Source of the DNA: Multifurca ochricompacta
Lineage: Eukaryota > Basidiomycota > Agaricomycetes > Russulales > Russulaceae
Length of the DNA stretch: 64,000 nt
Reading direction: 5' to 3'
NCBI GenBank assembly: GCA_022496185.1
Contig: WTXG01000122.1
Span: 1 to 64,000 of the forward strand
In this document: piece by piece, positions 19,975 to 30,155 of the stretch
Layout of the letters: each line of letters starts with the position of its first letter
Numbering within the stretch: position 1 is the first letter of the stretch
Made by a program: the position numbers and the translations under genes
Notes under the pieces: generated by a model
What the model was told of the DNA's origin: nothing
Databases searched by the model: none
The model's input: only the letters and a program-made list of their open reading frames with translations

Positions 19975-21233
19975 TGTTACAACCCTACTCTTTTTCCTGG
20001 CCCTGCACACCATGCCTTATTCTTTGCACCATCCTTGACTTTCCCCTTCTCTGGACCACTCCCTTATGCCCTTGGTATGCTGCCTTGGGACCTTCCTGAT
20101 GCCTGTGGCCTGTGTGCCCAGGACCCTACCCTGATTCCTGTGACATTGTTCATAGGACTGACCTCCCATGCCGCCATTTACACCTAACCTGCTGGTAGTT
20201 ATGCTGCTACACTGTTGGATGTATACCACCCTCCCTTGCTGCCTTGGCTTATGCCTTGGCCACTGCTCCTGACCCTGTCCCTGTGCTTGACACCCATAGG
20301 AACCCCTGACATTGTCCCTGCCAATCTGACCAGTCCAGATAACTAGACGACTTTGGCTTGTACTTGACCCTCTGCCAGTCATGTGACTCCTGGCCATGTG
20401 ACCCTTGGCCATGTGATCCTTGACCATGTGATCCCTGACCATGTGACTTTGGACCATGTGATCCCTGACCCTGATCACAGCATCTTCATCTGATCATTTA
20501 CCCCTTTCTGATCACATGGCCCATCTGGCTCATCATTCGCTTCTCTGATTCCTGTGGGAGTATTCCCACATCCACCCTGACTCCTGTGGGACCTGTTATC
20601 TCCCCATTTACCCCTGACCCTGGTGGGAATCCTCCCACACTGATATGACTCCTGTGGGGCTGTCCCACATGATTATGCTTCTGATAAGGCTTATCCTTAT
20701 CATGGACTATATTTGACATCTTATCTGCTATTGGATGATAAGGACTCTGACCCTGTTCCTGATTAGCTACAAACCAGATCCCCATACAGTATATAAGACC
20801 CTGTAGACAGTTTGTACAACCCTAGATTTGACCTCTTGTGCCTTCAGCCTAGAGATCTTAGACCCCAATACATCAGAAGCCTTTTCCCCCTCTTTTGCGT
20901 CCTTGAGATCCCTGCAGGGACCCCCATTGCCAGAGGCAATGGGTGTGTGCCCTTCCCTTTGAACCCCTTTGCCATCTCCTAGGGCTCCAGTGTGCTCAGT
21001 GCATTTCCGGCACAGCAACTGGGCCCTGTCTCCACTTAACAGCCTTAGGGGATTAGCTCCCTTTGGCTGGCTCATCCCGTCTCCCTCTGTGCTTGATTAT
21101 AGCACCAAACCTTAACTGATCCCGAAGCTAAACAGTGCCCAGAGTCTAGCCTTATCGTGCTAGGCTCGTGGCTGAGGTAATGGACCCGCGCCGACCCGTG
21201 CACGCCGCACAGAACGCTCCGCTGAGCGTAACA
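19975..21233 (+). mobile_element. Solo LTR, 1259 bp (TGTTACAACCC / GAGCGTAACA family)
   Basis: The insertion begins TGTTACAACCCTACTC, ends CTGAGCGTAACA, and is flanked by AGTAA (19970-19974 and 21234-21238). A TATATAAG box lies near 20789, so it reads plus. It contains a tandem repeat at 20379-20470 and several CTGTGGGA/TCCCAC hairpin-like words around 20550-20670. No retroelement coding region is present, so it is a solo LTR. The open frames within it are repeat-driven and not credible genes. Confidence 0.88.
20379..20470. repeat. Minisatellite of about 18 bp, CATGTGAYCCYTGAC
   Basis: Five to six imperfect copies of an 18-bp unit (CATGTGATCCCTGAC-like) stand in a row inside the solo LTR. 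The period is a multiple of three, which is why the minus strand shows a repetitive open frame. Confidence 0.7.
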
Positions 21234-21238
21234 AGTAA

Positions 21239-21354
21239 GGCACGTGAAGGGTCCCAGGACGGGGATGTGATCAGGAAGTGTAGAGTAGGTGGTAATGAAG
21301 GGTGGTTGTTGGGGAGGGTGAAGAAGACAGGGAGGGAGGGTAAAAATTGTAACA
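21239..21354 (-). repeat. Gypsy 5' LTR, segment 3 of 3
   Basis: The outer end of the minus-strand 5' LTR (GGCACGTGAAGGGTCCCAGG...AATTGTAACA). The next pentamer, ATCTC, matches neither TTTGG (1888-1892) nor CGGAG (4494-4498), so the original target duplication of this element is not preserved. Confidence 0.75.
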
Positions 21355-21817
21355 ATCTCAAGGTTATCACCTAGGTGTTCAAGCCCTACAAGTTGCAGCG
21401 CGCGCGCGCGCGATGCGAAATCGAACAGGGACACTCAGTCCTGTCACAAAATAACTGGGATGAAGACTCCTAAGGCACGGCTTAGGGGCTCAAGAGGAAT
21501 GGGGCTTCTGGTGAGTCTGTAACACCTGTATTGGGTACAAGAGAACAGACTTAAGGTCTGTCTCTGAAACTAATGGTCCTTAAATACAGGTTGGAGGCTC
21601 AGTAAACTACCAGAGACTGTCCTAGGCTTCTACAGATGATATCATGGCTAGGTCATAGCTATGTCATAGTTGTATCAGTAAAGAACAGTCTAGCTAATAT
21701 GAGACTTGGAGTTTGTGTGGACTAAGAGGGGTTGTGCCCTCAATACTGTACAAATGGTCATAAGGACTTTGACCATTTAATGGAGCTGTTGAAGCTGCAG
21801 AAGTAAGGGATTCGGCA
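21355..21817. other. Unassigned spacer with (CG)n tract
   Basis: No gene was recognised. The interval includes an alternating CG tract at about 21398-21412 and short repeats around 21655-21675 (TCATAGCTATGTCATAG). It separates the Gypsy complex from the coding start of element D, and no 5' LTR of element D is visible in it. Confidence 0.4.
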
Positions 21818-22503
21818 TTGGAGAATACAAACAAGCAGAAAAACATGAAGATAACTGTCACAGTCTCCACGCTCGTTGACAGTGGTGCGACTGAGAATTT
21901 CATCAACAAACAATTCATATCCACACATAACTTGCGTACCTGCCCGCTACAGATACCAAAAGCCCTCTCCAATGCCGATGGATCTGCAAATGCCGCTGGT
22001 CAAATCACCCATTATCTTCCTTGTACAGTTCAAACTGGTTCATCTGTCCACCTCCTTGATTTCTTTGTCACCGATCTTGGTAAAGAGGATCTCATCCTAG
22101 GCTATCCCTGGCTCACGCGAACTACACCAACCATTGATTGGCTCCAGGCATCCGTCCAAGAAGCTGTACATATCGTCCCGCGGGGACAAAAACATTACAT
22201 GCCCACAGCTACTTCTCTAGGACTCCTACCAGGCGAAGAGCTCATTATGCGCATATCCCCATCCACAGAACTCACATCACAAAAACCGCCCCCAGATCTT
22301 ACTATACCGTCACAATACCAGCAGTTCGCCAAAGTTTTCTCAGAAGACGAAGCCCTTCGCTTCCCAGATGCATGCCAGTGGGATCACGCGATTGACCTTA
22401 AATCTGATGCACCAAACAGCCTGGACTGTAAAATATATCCCCTCAATCCAAAAGAGCAATTGGCACTCGAAGAATTCCTCCATGAACACCTCGCCAAGGG
22501 ATA
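21818..22503 (+). pseudogene. Gypsy element D: protease and start of RT
   Basis: The frame holds the retroviral-type aspartic protease motif (TLVDSGATENFINKQF), the EDLILGYPWL block that follows protease in chromoviruses, and the RT entry region (WDHAIDLKSDAP, LDCKIYPLNPKEQLALEEF, HLAKGY). It is cut at 22503 by the insertion 22504-24637 and resumes at 24643. Element D is a lineage distinct from A/B/C by sequence but has the same domain order. No gag and no 5' LTR were found upstream, so the element is 5'-truncated. Confidence 0.85.
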
Positions 22504-23889
22504 TGTCGCACACAGGTCCTTCGGCGTGCGTCGGTTCGGGTTTGGGTCAAGGTCAATCAAGTCAGTCAAGAGATGCAGGTGTCAAGTCCGGTCAAGACGT
22601 CACAGCGCGCGGCCGGTATGGATCAAGGCAACGAGTCTGAACGTCGCATGTGAAGTCAGGGTATTCAGATAGCAAGGCAAGAGCCTTTGCTGGAGCTACT
22701 GGTGAGCCAAACCCTCTCAAGTCACATCTTGGAAGAGGGCTGAAGGGACTTCCTAAGGACCTTTGATTGGTACAAGGCGCAAGTTTGGCAGACGGAAAGT
22801 GTGTTCTGAGATGTTTGTTTTCCTTCAAGCCTGTCTTCCCACAGCAAACTCCGGTCGGATTGGCGGTGGGTCGCTCATTTTGTGAAGTGCTTGTTCTGCC
22901 TTTTGTCATGTCCAAGAAGTGTTCCGAACAATGGTTGATCTATTCGAGTGGGGAGTTGTGTGGGGTCGTGGAATCAGTCTTTAGGTGTGTTCAATCGCGT
23001 TTCTTTCCGGGGTGATTCTAATTGTTTCGAGTTGTCCTCTAGTGTTCGGGTGTACTTGGTGTCAAGTATTTCTGTATCGGTCTACTGCGATCTTTGTCAA
23101 TAGGGAATCCGAGACCCTCTAAATGGTATGTTCCCTTCGCGAATTCCTAATCACTTGGTGCTTTTCCTTTAGATGTGTGGCAACGTTGTCGATGGCGCAA
23201 GTCGGGGTGACATGGAACTTCGAGGTTACAGTGTCAAGGTTCTTATCGATGGATTCGATGGTCTCTTCGTGAAGCAAGCTTGCCTCAAGTCGGGGTTCAA
23301 GGATTCTGGGTTCACAGGTCCATTACTCTGGACACTGTCGGTCGGGGATTGCTGACGAGCAATGTAAGGCGGTTTCGGTTTTCAGGTGGTATGTCTTCAG
23401 TTTCTGGTTGGGGAGTCCTCTTGCAAGAACTATAAGTCGGTTGTGGGATTCGATTGGAGCGTTATCAAGCTCCGAGGTTGGGTTCGGTGTCAAAGCAAGG
23501 GACGCGTCGTCGTCGCCTTGCGGGTTCGGTGAGTCGTTTCTTTTCTCAGGTTCTGACTCTTCTATCAGGTTTCGATGTCGAGGTCGGTCTTCAAGAGACA
23601 TGTTCTTTCAAGGTCGGGGTTCGGGGTTCTTGCGCGGTCGTCGCGACTTTCTGGGTTTCGTACAAGGGACGACTCGTTGTCACCTTGCAGTTCTGGTCCG
23701 GCAATCAGGATCACTGGCATCCGGGGTCCATTCGGTGGTCTACCTCGACCACAATCAAGCCGCGGTCAGTACCTCGACCGCGACGAATCAATAAACGATC
23801 AAACGTGATCAAGTCAAACTATCAAGGTCGCAACCAAGACAGAATCTGGCAGTCAAGATCAAGACGATGATCAAGACAGATCGAAGGAG

Positions 23890-24013
23890 TCAAGCCGCGG
23901 TCAGTACGTCAACCACGACAAAGCAAAGGGATCAAGCCGCGGTCAATACGTCGACCACGACCAAGCAAGGAATCGAAGCCGCGGTCAGTACGTCGACCAC
24001 GACAAATCAAGGG
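23890..24013. repeat. Tandem repeat, unit about 42 bp
   Basis: Three copies start at 23890, 23932 and 23973, each containing AGCCGCGGTCARTACGTC followed by a RACCACGAC word. A more diverged single copy lies at about 23756-23790. Confidence 0.75.
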
Positions 24014-24113
24014 ATCAAGATGGATCGAGTTCCGGTGTCGGGGTGAGGGACGCGTCGTCGTCGCCTCACGCGTTCGGTAAGTTCTTCGTTGGTTTCGGTT
24101 AAGTCTGTTCTAA

Positions 24114-24637
24114 TGTCACAGTTAGGTGCGGAACTGTGTCGGGGATCGTGTGGGAGCTAGCCTCCCAAGTCGCATCAAGATAAGTCAAGGCTCTAGGTCA
24201 CAGCAAAGTCAAGTTCTGGTCAAGCCCATGATGAAGTCAGAGGGCATGCGCGTGAGATTCGAGGTCGACGGCAGAGACTCTAAGTCCTGCAACAAGTTCA
24301 AGATGATGAAGGCTCTCCAAGTCACATCTTGGAGAGTTCAAGTCTGTTCTCCTTGTATTCAATCAGAGGTGCTTCGGAAATCCTTGAATCCTCTCAGTTA
24401 GAGCCCCACTTGAACTCTCCAAGATGTGACTTGGAGAGCCTTCATCATCTTGAACTTGTTGCAGGACTTAGAGTCTCTGCCGTCGACCTCGAATCTCACG
24501 CGCATGCCCTCTGACTTCATCATGGGCTTGACCAGAACTTGACTTTGCTGTGACCTAGAGCCTTGACTTATCTTGATGCGACTTGGGAGGCTAGCTCCCA
24601 CACGATCCCCGACACAGTTCCGCACCTAACTGTGACA
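24114..24637. repeat. Perfect 230-bp inverted repeat with 64-bp spacer
   Basis: 24114-24343 (TGTCACAGTTAGGTGCGG...) is the exact reverse complement of 24408-24637 by base-by-base reading. The spacer is 24344-24407. The two arms give the same translated frame on opposite strands. Confidence 0.9.
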
Positions 24638-24642
24638 GGATA

Positions 24643-25646
24643 CATCCGTGAATCAAAATCATGATACGCCTCCCCCTTCTTCTTCGTCAAGAAAAAGGAT
24701 GGTAAACTTCAACTGGTACAAGATTATTGCAAACTCAACAAGCACACCCTCTGCAACACCTATCCGCTACCACTCATCGATGAATTAATCGCAAAAGTCC
24801 AAAACGCTGCGCTGTTCACCAAATTCGACATACGATGGGGTTACAATAACATTCGCATTAAAGAAGGCAATCAATGGAAAGCTGCTTTCAAAACAAATAA
24901 GGGCCTCTTTGAACCCCTGGTAATGTACTTCGGACTGACAAACTTGCCTGCGACATTCCAAACAATGATGAATGCGATCTTTCGAAAGGAGCTCGACGAA
25001 GGATGGCTCGTAATATATATGGATGACATCCTCATTGCCACCTCAAATGATACTTCCTTCCACCAAAAATGCATCACACGCGTTCTACAAATCCTCTTAG
25101 ACAACGATCTCTACCTAAAACCATCAAAATGCATCTTCCACACTACAAAAGTCGATTACTTGGGCGTTATCCTTGAACATGGCATTATCTGCATGGATCC
25201 AACAAAAGTAAATGGTCTTATAGATTGGCCAACTCCCAAGACAGTAAAACAAGTCTGCAGTTATTTAGGATTCGGTAACTATTATCGCCGCTTCATTAAA
25301 GGATATTCACAACTCGCCTGCCTGCTCATTAATCTCACAAAGCTTCTAGTCCCATGGACATGGACCGACAAGGAAGAAGATGCCTTCCAAAATCTAAAAA
25401 AGGCGTTTAGTAGTGCACCCGTCCTTCGACAACCCTGTCTCGATCTCCCCTTCTTTGTCACAACCGATGCCTCAGGATACGCGATAGGGGCTGAACTATC
25501 ACAACAAGATGACGTAGGGTGACTACATCCGGTCGCATTCCTTTCGAAATCTCTCGATCAAACACAACACAACTGGGACATCTACGACAGGGAATTATTC
25601 GCAATTTGGCTTCCTTTACAAGAATGGCAACAATACTTAATGGGTT
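24643..25646 (+). pseudogene. Gypsy element D: RT and start of RNase H
   Basis: The frame continues with YASPFFFVKKKDGKL, the RT core KFDIRWGYNN, the catalytic WLVIYMDDILIATS, the connection region (SYLGFGNYYRRFIKGYSQLA) and RNase H (FFVTTDASGYAIGAEL, WDIYDRELFAIW). In-frame TGA codons occur near 24660 and at 25520-25522. It is cut at 25646 by a Copia LTR (duplication GGGTT) and resumes at 39615. Confidence 0.88.
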
Positions 25647-26146
25647 TGTTGAACACAGGAGATGTTTGGTGATGCTTCAGGCATCAGGTGATTAGATTAG
25701 CTACTTTGTAGATTAGATTAGATACCGGAGTTTTGGACTATTTACATTATCATTATTACTTTCTTTCTCACATTCTGCAGTAGCTGACTGATGCACCGTG
25801 TAACATGTGATTTCTGTAGTGGCCAATGGCCTTTCTCCCTCATGTTTATTGTTTGGACTCTGTCCGGCACTTGTGGACTTATTCCCAGTGCACAGACCAT
25901 CCCTTGAATAGTATATAAGGGTGTCTGTTTCGTCTCTTACACTTCAGAGTTTCTTCTACCTCTGAAGTGTAAGTCGTCCTCTCTACTATCTTCACTACCT
26001 TAGACTAACTCTGTATATAGAACTTGTCTTTCTAGGTGTGTAGTATAGTATAATAGAGTTTCTTCTACCTCTGAAGTAACTTGTCTTTCTAGCCTAACCC
26101 GCTAACTCTCTACAGTCAGTATGCTGTGCCTCATGCCTGTTTCACA
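25647..26146 (+). repeat. 5' LTR of Copia element
   Basis: 500 bp, TGTTGAACACAGG...GTTTCACA, with a TATATAAG box at 25912-25919 and an imperfect internal duplication of a TTTCTTCTACCTCTGAAGT word. Confidence 0.95.
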
Positions 26147-26167
26147 GGTTATGGGCCCTGGGCACGC
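26147..26167 (+). promoter_or_regulatory. Copia primer-binding site, half-tRNA-iMet type
   Basis: Directly after the LTR lies GGTTATGGGCCC and then a GGGCACGC block. This complements the anticodon stem-loop region of initiator tRNA-Met (…GGGCCCATAACC), as in Drosophila copia, which primes from a cleaved 5' half of that tRNA. Exact pairing to this fungus' tRNA cannot be checked here. Confidence 0.6.
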
Positions 26168-27076
26168 TTTACTGATCTGTCACTTCTTTTGATCAGTCCA
26201 ACCTTTCTTCAAGCTCACCAGCTTCAAGACTTCGTCTTTTCCCAATCAGTCTTACAGTGAGCTTTGATTTCTTTATCTCTTGCCCTTAACTGTCCACAAG
26301 GTGGTGTGCTTCATGTACCCACCTTGATCTGTCTGGCTAGTCCCTCAGGGGATTCTTGCAAGAGGTGATGAGGGACCCTAAGCGGGTGAAACACCTTAAG
26401 TTCCTCATGTGCGCTCTAAGTAAATAGTATTCATAGTTATAGCTGGGTTTTCATCCCATCCATAGTCTTAGTAGGCCCCTTGCCCAGAAGGCTTGGAGCT
26501 ATAGGTTCAGTCAATGCTTGGCTCGATCCGTAAGCCAGGTTTAGCGACCTGCTGGTAGAGTTTAGGGTCTAGAACAAGGCATGGGTAGTCACTCCCATGA
26601 CACTTGGGCTCGATACAAGTAGGCTTGAACTACTATAGTATTTACACAGTAGCTAGAGGGTTTTGTCTCTGGGCAGAAGTACCCGCTGCTTTCATTGGGG
26701 GTTCGCCCCAACCAGAGGAAACCTAATAGTCTACTATAGTCATGGCCCCAATCATCTAGGGCTTAATCATGGACTCCACCACCAGCACTAGAGGAAGGGC
26801 TCTATACCCTTTGTCTCTAGTGGAACTTGCGGTTGGCTCCTCCATGACATGACTCCCCATCTATTTACACATAGTCCCCCTGATGTGGGCTTAGGACTTG
26901 TTGTAGATGGCGCTAGATAGCTTACTATACTACTTAGAAGTCGCACATCGGAGGCAGGACTTTTTTAAGTTCTGAAGCATAGTGCCACAGAATGGACGGG
27001 CCCTCTTAAATGAGACCTGGACAACTGGTTCTAATTGCTCCTTGGAACCAGGATCAACCTTTTTTAAATCATCTCA
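26168..27076 (+). other. Copia 5' leader
   Basis: About 900 nt between the PBS and the gag ATG without a credible frame. It is pyrimidine-rich near the start and would form the packaging and leader region. Confidence 0.5.
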
Positions 27077-28009
27077 ATGTCTTCCATCGTCTTCCCCCCT
27101 ATGTTCAAGTTCGACAAACTTGACGGCTCCAACTGGCAGCAATGGTCGGTGTCTTTCACTGCCTTGCTGAGGATCAATGGGATGAAGAGGCACATCACGC
27201 ATGATGCCCCTGAGTTCCTGAATCCCCCGAAGCCAGAGGATGGAGAAAAAGATGACGAATATGCCAAGCGCTTCGCACTTTGGTCAGAGCCAATGTACTT
27301 GGAGTGGAATAGAGTTGAGGAAGTCCTCATGGGAGTTCTGGTGATGGTCACATCGCCAGAAACATACTCCCAAATTGCCTCTGACAGAACTTATCCTTCT
27401 GTCAATGCCAAGTATGAGCGTTTGGAATCGCTCTATGGCTCAGTAGGTAGCATGGCCACCTACAACCTGTGGTGTTCTGTGTCCTCCTTCCGCTTGGAGG
27501 AAGGCAAAGCATTCAGACCCCAGTTGCAGCGTGTGTTGGATGTGAGGAGTACCCTCAAGGAAAATGGGATGGAGATCTCTGATCTCCAGATGAGCTTCAT
27601 TTTGCTCCAATCCCTACCTCCATCCTACTCCGCCATTGCTGGCTCCATCCTGGCGTCAGGTCCTCCTGACCGCCTTTCCCCTCAGGACCTTGTACAAAGG
27701 TTCCTAAATGAGGAAAGCCGACTAGCTGGCCCCGCAGGAAGTGGTGTTGGGGCTGCCCTTAACAAGGCAGCCCATGTCAACAAAAACAAAAACAAAAAAC
27801 AAGTATCTTTCATGCCACAACCTGCAGGTGCATCATCGTCCAATGATGTCACCTGCTTCTATTGCCAGAAGCCGGGCCACAAGGCTAATGAATGTCGGCA
27901 AAGGAAACAGGACAGAGCCAATGCTGATGCAGGCAAAAAGGGCAACAAGAGGAAGGGGCAAGGCCCCAGTGTACATAATAACTCCACACAAGTAGCTACC
28001 ATAGTTAAT
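27077..28009 (+). CDS. Copia gag, interrupted by Gypsy C
   Basis: It starts MSSIVFPPMFKFDKLDGSNWQQW, with the UBN2-type gag fold of Copia elements (FALWSEPMYLEWNRVEEVLMG, ETYSQIASDRTYPSVNAKYERLESLYG, LQMSFILLQSLPPSY). A CCHC knuckle (CFYCQKPGHKANEC) lies near residue 260. At residue 311 the frame meets the insertion of element C (duplicate TTAAT 28005-28009 and 35425-35429). After the insertion the gag frame continues from 35430 to a TAG at 35517-35519, overlapping the pol frame by about 30 nt in a different frame. Gag builds the particle and binds RNA. Confidence 0.85.
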
Positions 28010-28584
28010 TGTTATGAACCCCATCTCTTCCTGTATTCTTTTCCTTGCCCAACAATGACCCCTCCCTGCCGCCCACACTTCACTACCAGATCACGTCTCC
28101 ATCGTGGGATCCGTCACATGCCCTTCGTCCATCCCCGTGACTCGCTTACTTGTTCATGCTTACTCATCTACTTCCCCACTTATCGCTTATCTCCTTATCA
28201 TACAACCGGACATTTACTTAATCCCCTATCAGTAGAAGCCAGGCTTTACGCCCTCCGCTTTCAGATATTTGGGCCCACTTGACTCCGTGTTCCTATCTCG
28301 TAGATGCCCACTGCTTTACGTATATAAGTCCGCTATAGCTACCCAGTAGACCTTAGACTCGACTTATTGAATACATCAGTGCTAGTCTTCTGGACTTGTC
28401 CTTTTGAACCATCTGTCTGTCTCAAGTGCTTCTGGCACCTTCCGCTCACCATCGTCTTAGAGTACAGCCTCTAGGACTTTGACTCGTCCCACTTTACTCC
28501 AAGAGATCTTATTGGTCTCTTATCCGAACCCCCGTATCACGCTGTCACACAAGTCGTGTGGAACATCCCGCACTGGACGTAACA
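28010..28584 (+). repeat. 5' LTR of element C
   Basis: 575 bp, TGTTATGAACC...GGACGTAACA. TATATAAG is at 28321-28328 and the predicted RNA start AGACTCGACTT at 28355-28365. Confidence 0.95.
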
Positions 28585-28586
28585 TC

Positions 28587-28597
28587 AAGTCGAGTCT
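28587..28597 (+). promoter_or_regulatory. Self-priming PBS, element C
   Basis: AAGTCGAGTCT, 2 nt after the LTR, complements AGACTCGACTT at 28355-28365, the same arrangement as in elements A and B. Confidence 0.7.
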
Positions 28598-28603
28598 CTC
28601 ATC

Positions 28604-30110
28604 GTGGCTTCCAGCTGCAGTCAGACCCTGTTTAAAGAAGAACCCATCGAACGAAGGGATGAGCCTGACCTTTCACAACAAGTACTTGGCTCTGCCACCT
28701 GGAAAGATTTTGAGTCCGAGTTTGGATACTACGTCTATCACGACGGAAGATACCAACCGGTAGAATACGATGACGAGAAAAGAGTTTGGTATCGCATCCG
28801 ATATTTGGACAGCCGACACTCTTGGGTTACAACAGGACCCGCTCCTCCTGAATTTGGTTTAGGACCGTGGAGAGAGAATCCCCTGGCCATCGTTACGGAC
28901 TCTGAGCCAGAAGAGTACATAGAAGAACAAAGCGAAGAAGCACTGGTATTAGCGTCGTCTACAACCCCAGTTGCACCAGCAGTTGTCACGTTCAGAGCCC
29001 CTGCTTTGACAACTCCCCAGATTTCAATACAGTCCACCGACACCATCACCCCATTTTACCAAAACATGTCCACTATTGCCGCCCAGCTCCCAGACCCAGC
29101 ACCTCCCCCCCACCTCCGCCAGCCATGCTACCACCCAACATTCCCCCACCGTCGGGGCAGTTGTCGGGAGTACTGCCCCAAACGTTCACTGGGGATTGGT
29201 CGCAAAGCAAAAAATTCATGCTGGAGTTCACGACCTTTAAGAACTTCAACCATGACGTCCCCCAAATCATTAACCCCTTCCAATGTGCAAACCTCTTCCT
29301 CTCTCTGATCCGAGGGGAGGCTGTAGACGATTGGACCATGGAACAGCTGGAGTGGCTGAATGAACAAATCGAAAGTGGCCGTCGTACCACTAGCGAGGGC
29401 CTTTGGGAAACCATTGCCCAAAGATTTAAAGATGCATTCACGGATGGGCAGGCCAAACAGAAGGCCGCTCGAGAGCTTAAATCCCTTAGGATGGAAAAGG
29501 GGGAACTCGACGCTTATGTAGCGAAGTTCAGAAGTCTAGCCAACAGAGCCGGCTATGACACTGATGAAGAGGCCACACTGGACCTCTTTTCCCAGGGGCT
29601 GCCCAACCCACTGGTAAAGAACATCATCCAGTTTCACCATCCCAATGATTGGGATACATGGGTCGATGCTGCTCGCCGACAGCAGCAAGATTACCTTGAT
29701 TTCCAGACACGTTTTGGGGTCGACACAAAGAAGGGAAAGACCCGCGACCAATGGAAGGCCGCCTTCGGAGTCAAACCTGCACATACTAGTCAGAGGGATC
29801 CGAATGCCATGGATACCTCTGCTGACAGAACCAGAGCCGGGTTGCGCTCACGGAGGATGAAAGGCAGACGTTGATGAAAGAAGGAAGGTGCTTTCGCTGC
29901 AAGGCGCAAGGGCACATGTCCAAGGAATGCCCAAAAAAGGGGTACGGCGGCAGAAGCAACGGTTGCACCAATCCAGAACAATCCACCGACCGTTAACAAA
30001 AAGACAAAGGAAGAAAAAGCGCAGGAATATGGGCAAACATGATGAAGGAAAGCGAGGAAGTGCAGCCATCCTATGGAGAAGGCATTCGCAAAGAAGGATT
30101 TTTGATTGGC
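28604..30110 (+). pseudogene. Gypsy gag, element C
   Basis: The N-terminal region keeps the arginine at WYRIRYLDSRHSWVTT where B has a stop. The capsid-like domain at 29125-29790 is clean (FTGDWSQSKKFMLEFTTF, LANRAGYDTDEEATLDLF), and the CCHC knuckle (CFRCKAQGHMSKECP) lies near 29890. Frameshifts lie in a C-run near 29108 and near 29850. As in A and B, no ATG opens the first 154 codons; the first in-frame ATG is at 29066. Confidence 0.82.
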
Positions 30111-30155
30111 TCAAACCCATCGGCCTGGGCACGAGCACTACATGTAACCTCTGTG

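Larger units (their letters stand above)
22504..24637. mobile_element. Unidentified 2134-bp insertion in element D RT, TG...CA ends
   Basis: It begins TGTCGCACACAGG and ends CTAACTGTGACA, with an exact 5-bp duplication GGATA (22499-22503 and 24638-24642), so it integrated like an LTR element. Inside are many GTCAAG/ATCAAG words, a tandem array at 23890-24013, two related blocks beginning GGGACGCGTCGTCGTCGCCT (near 23498 and 24048) each followed by a GGTGAGT- or GGTAAGT-type donor, and a 230-bp perfect inverted repeat at its right end. No retroelement protein was recognised. It could be a solo LTR of an unfamiliar family or a non-autonomous element. Confidence 0.7.

Noticed and set aside
20017..20478. 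Minus-strand frame with repeated DHM-type words
   Set aside because: The repeats come from the 18-bp minisatellite in a solo LTR; there is no start context or homologue.
23890..24013. Regular repeats considered as a CRISPR array
   Set aside because: The genome is eukaryotic, units are contiguous without unique spacers, and no cas genes are present.
24126..24625. Two identical proteins on opposite strands
   Set aside because: They are the two arms of the inverted repeat, and the frames have no recognised domain.
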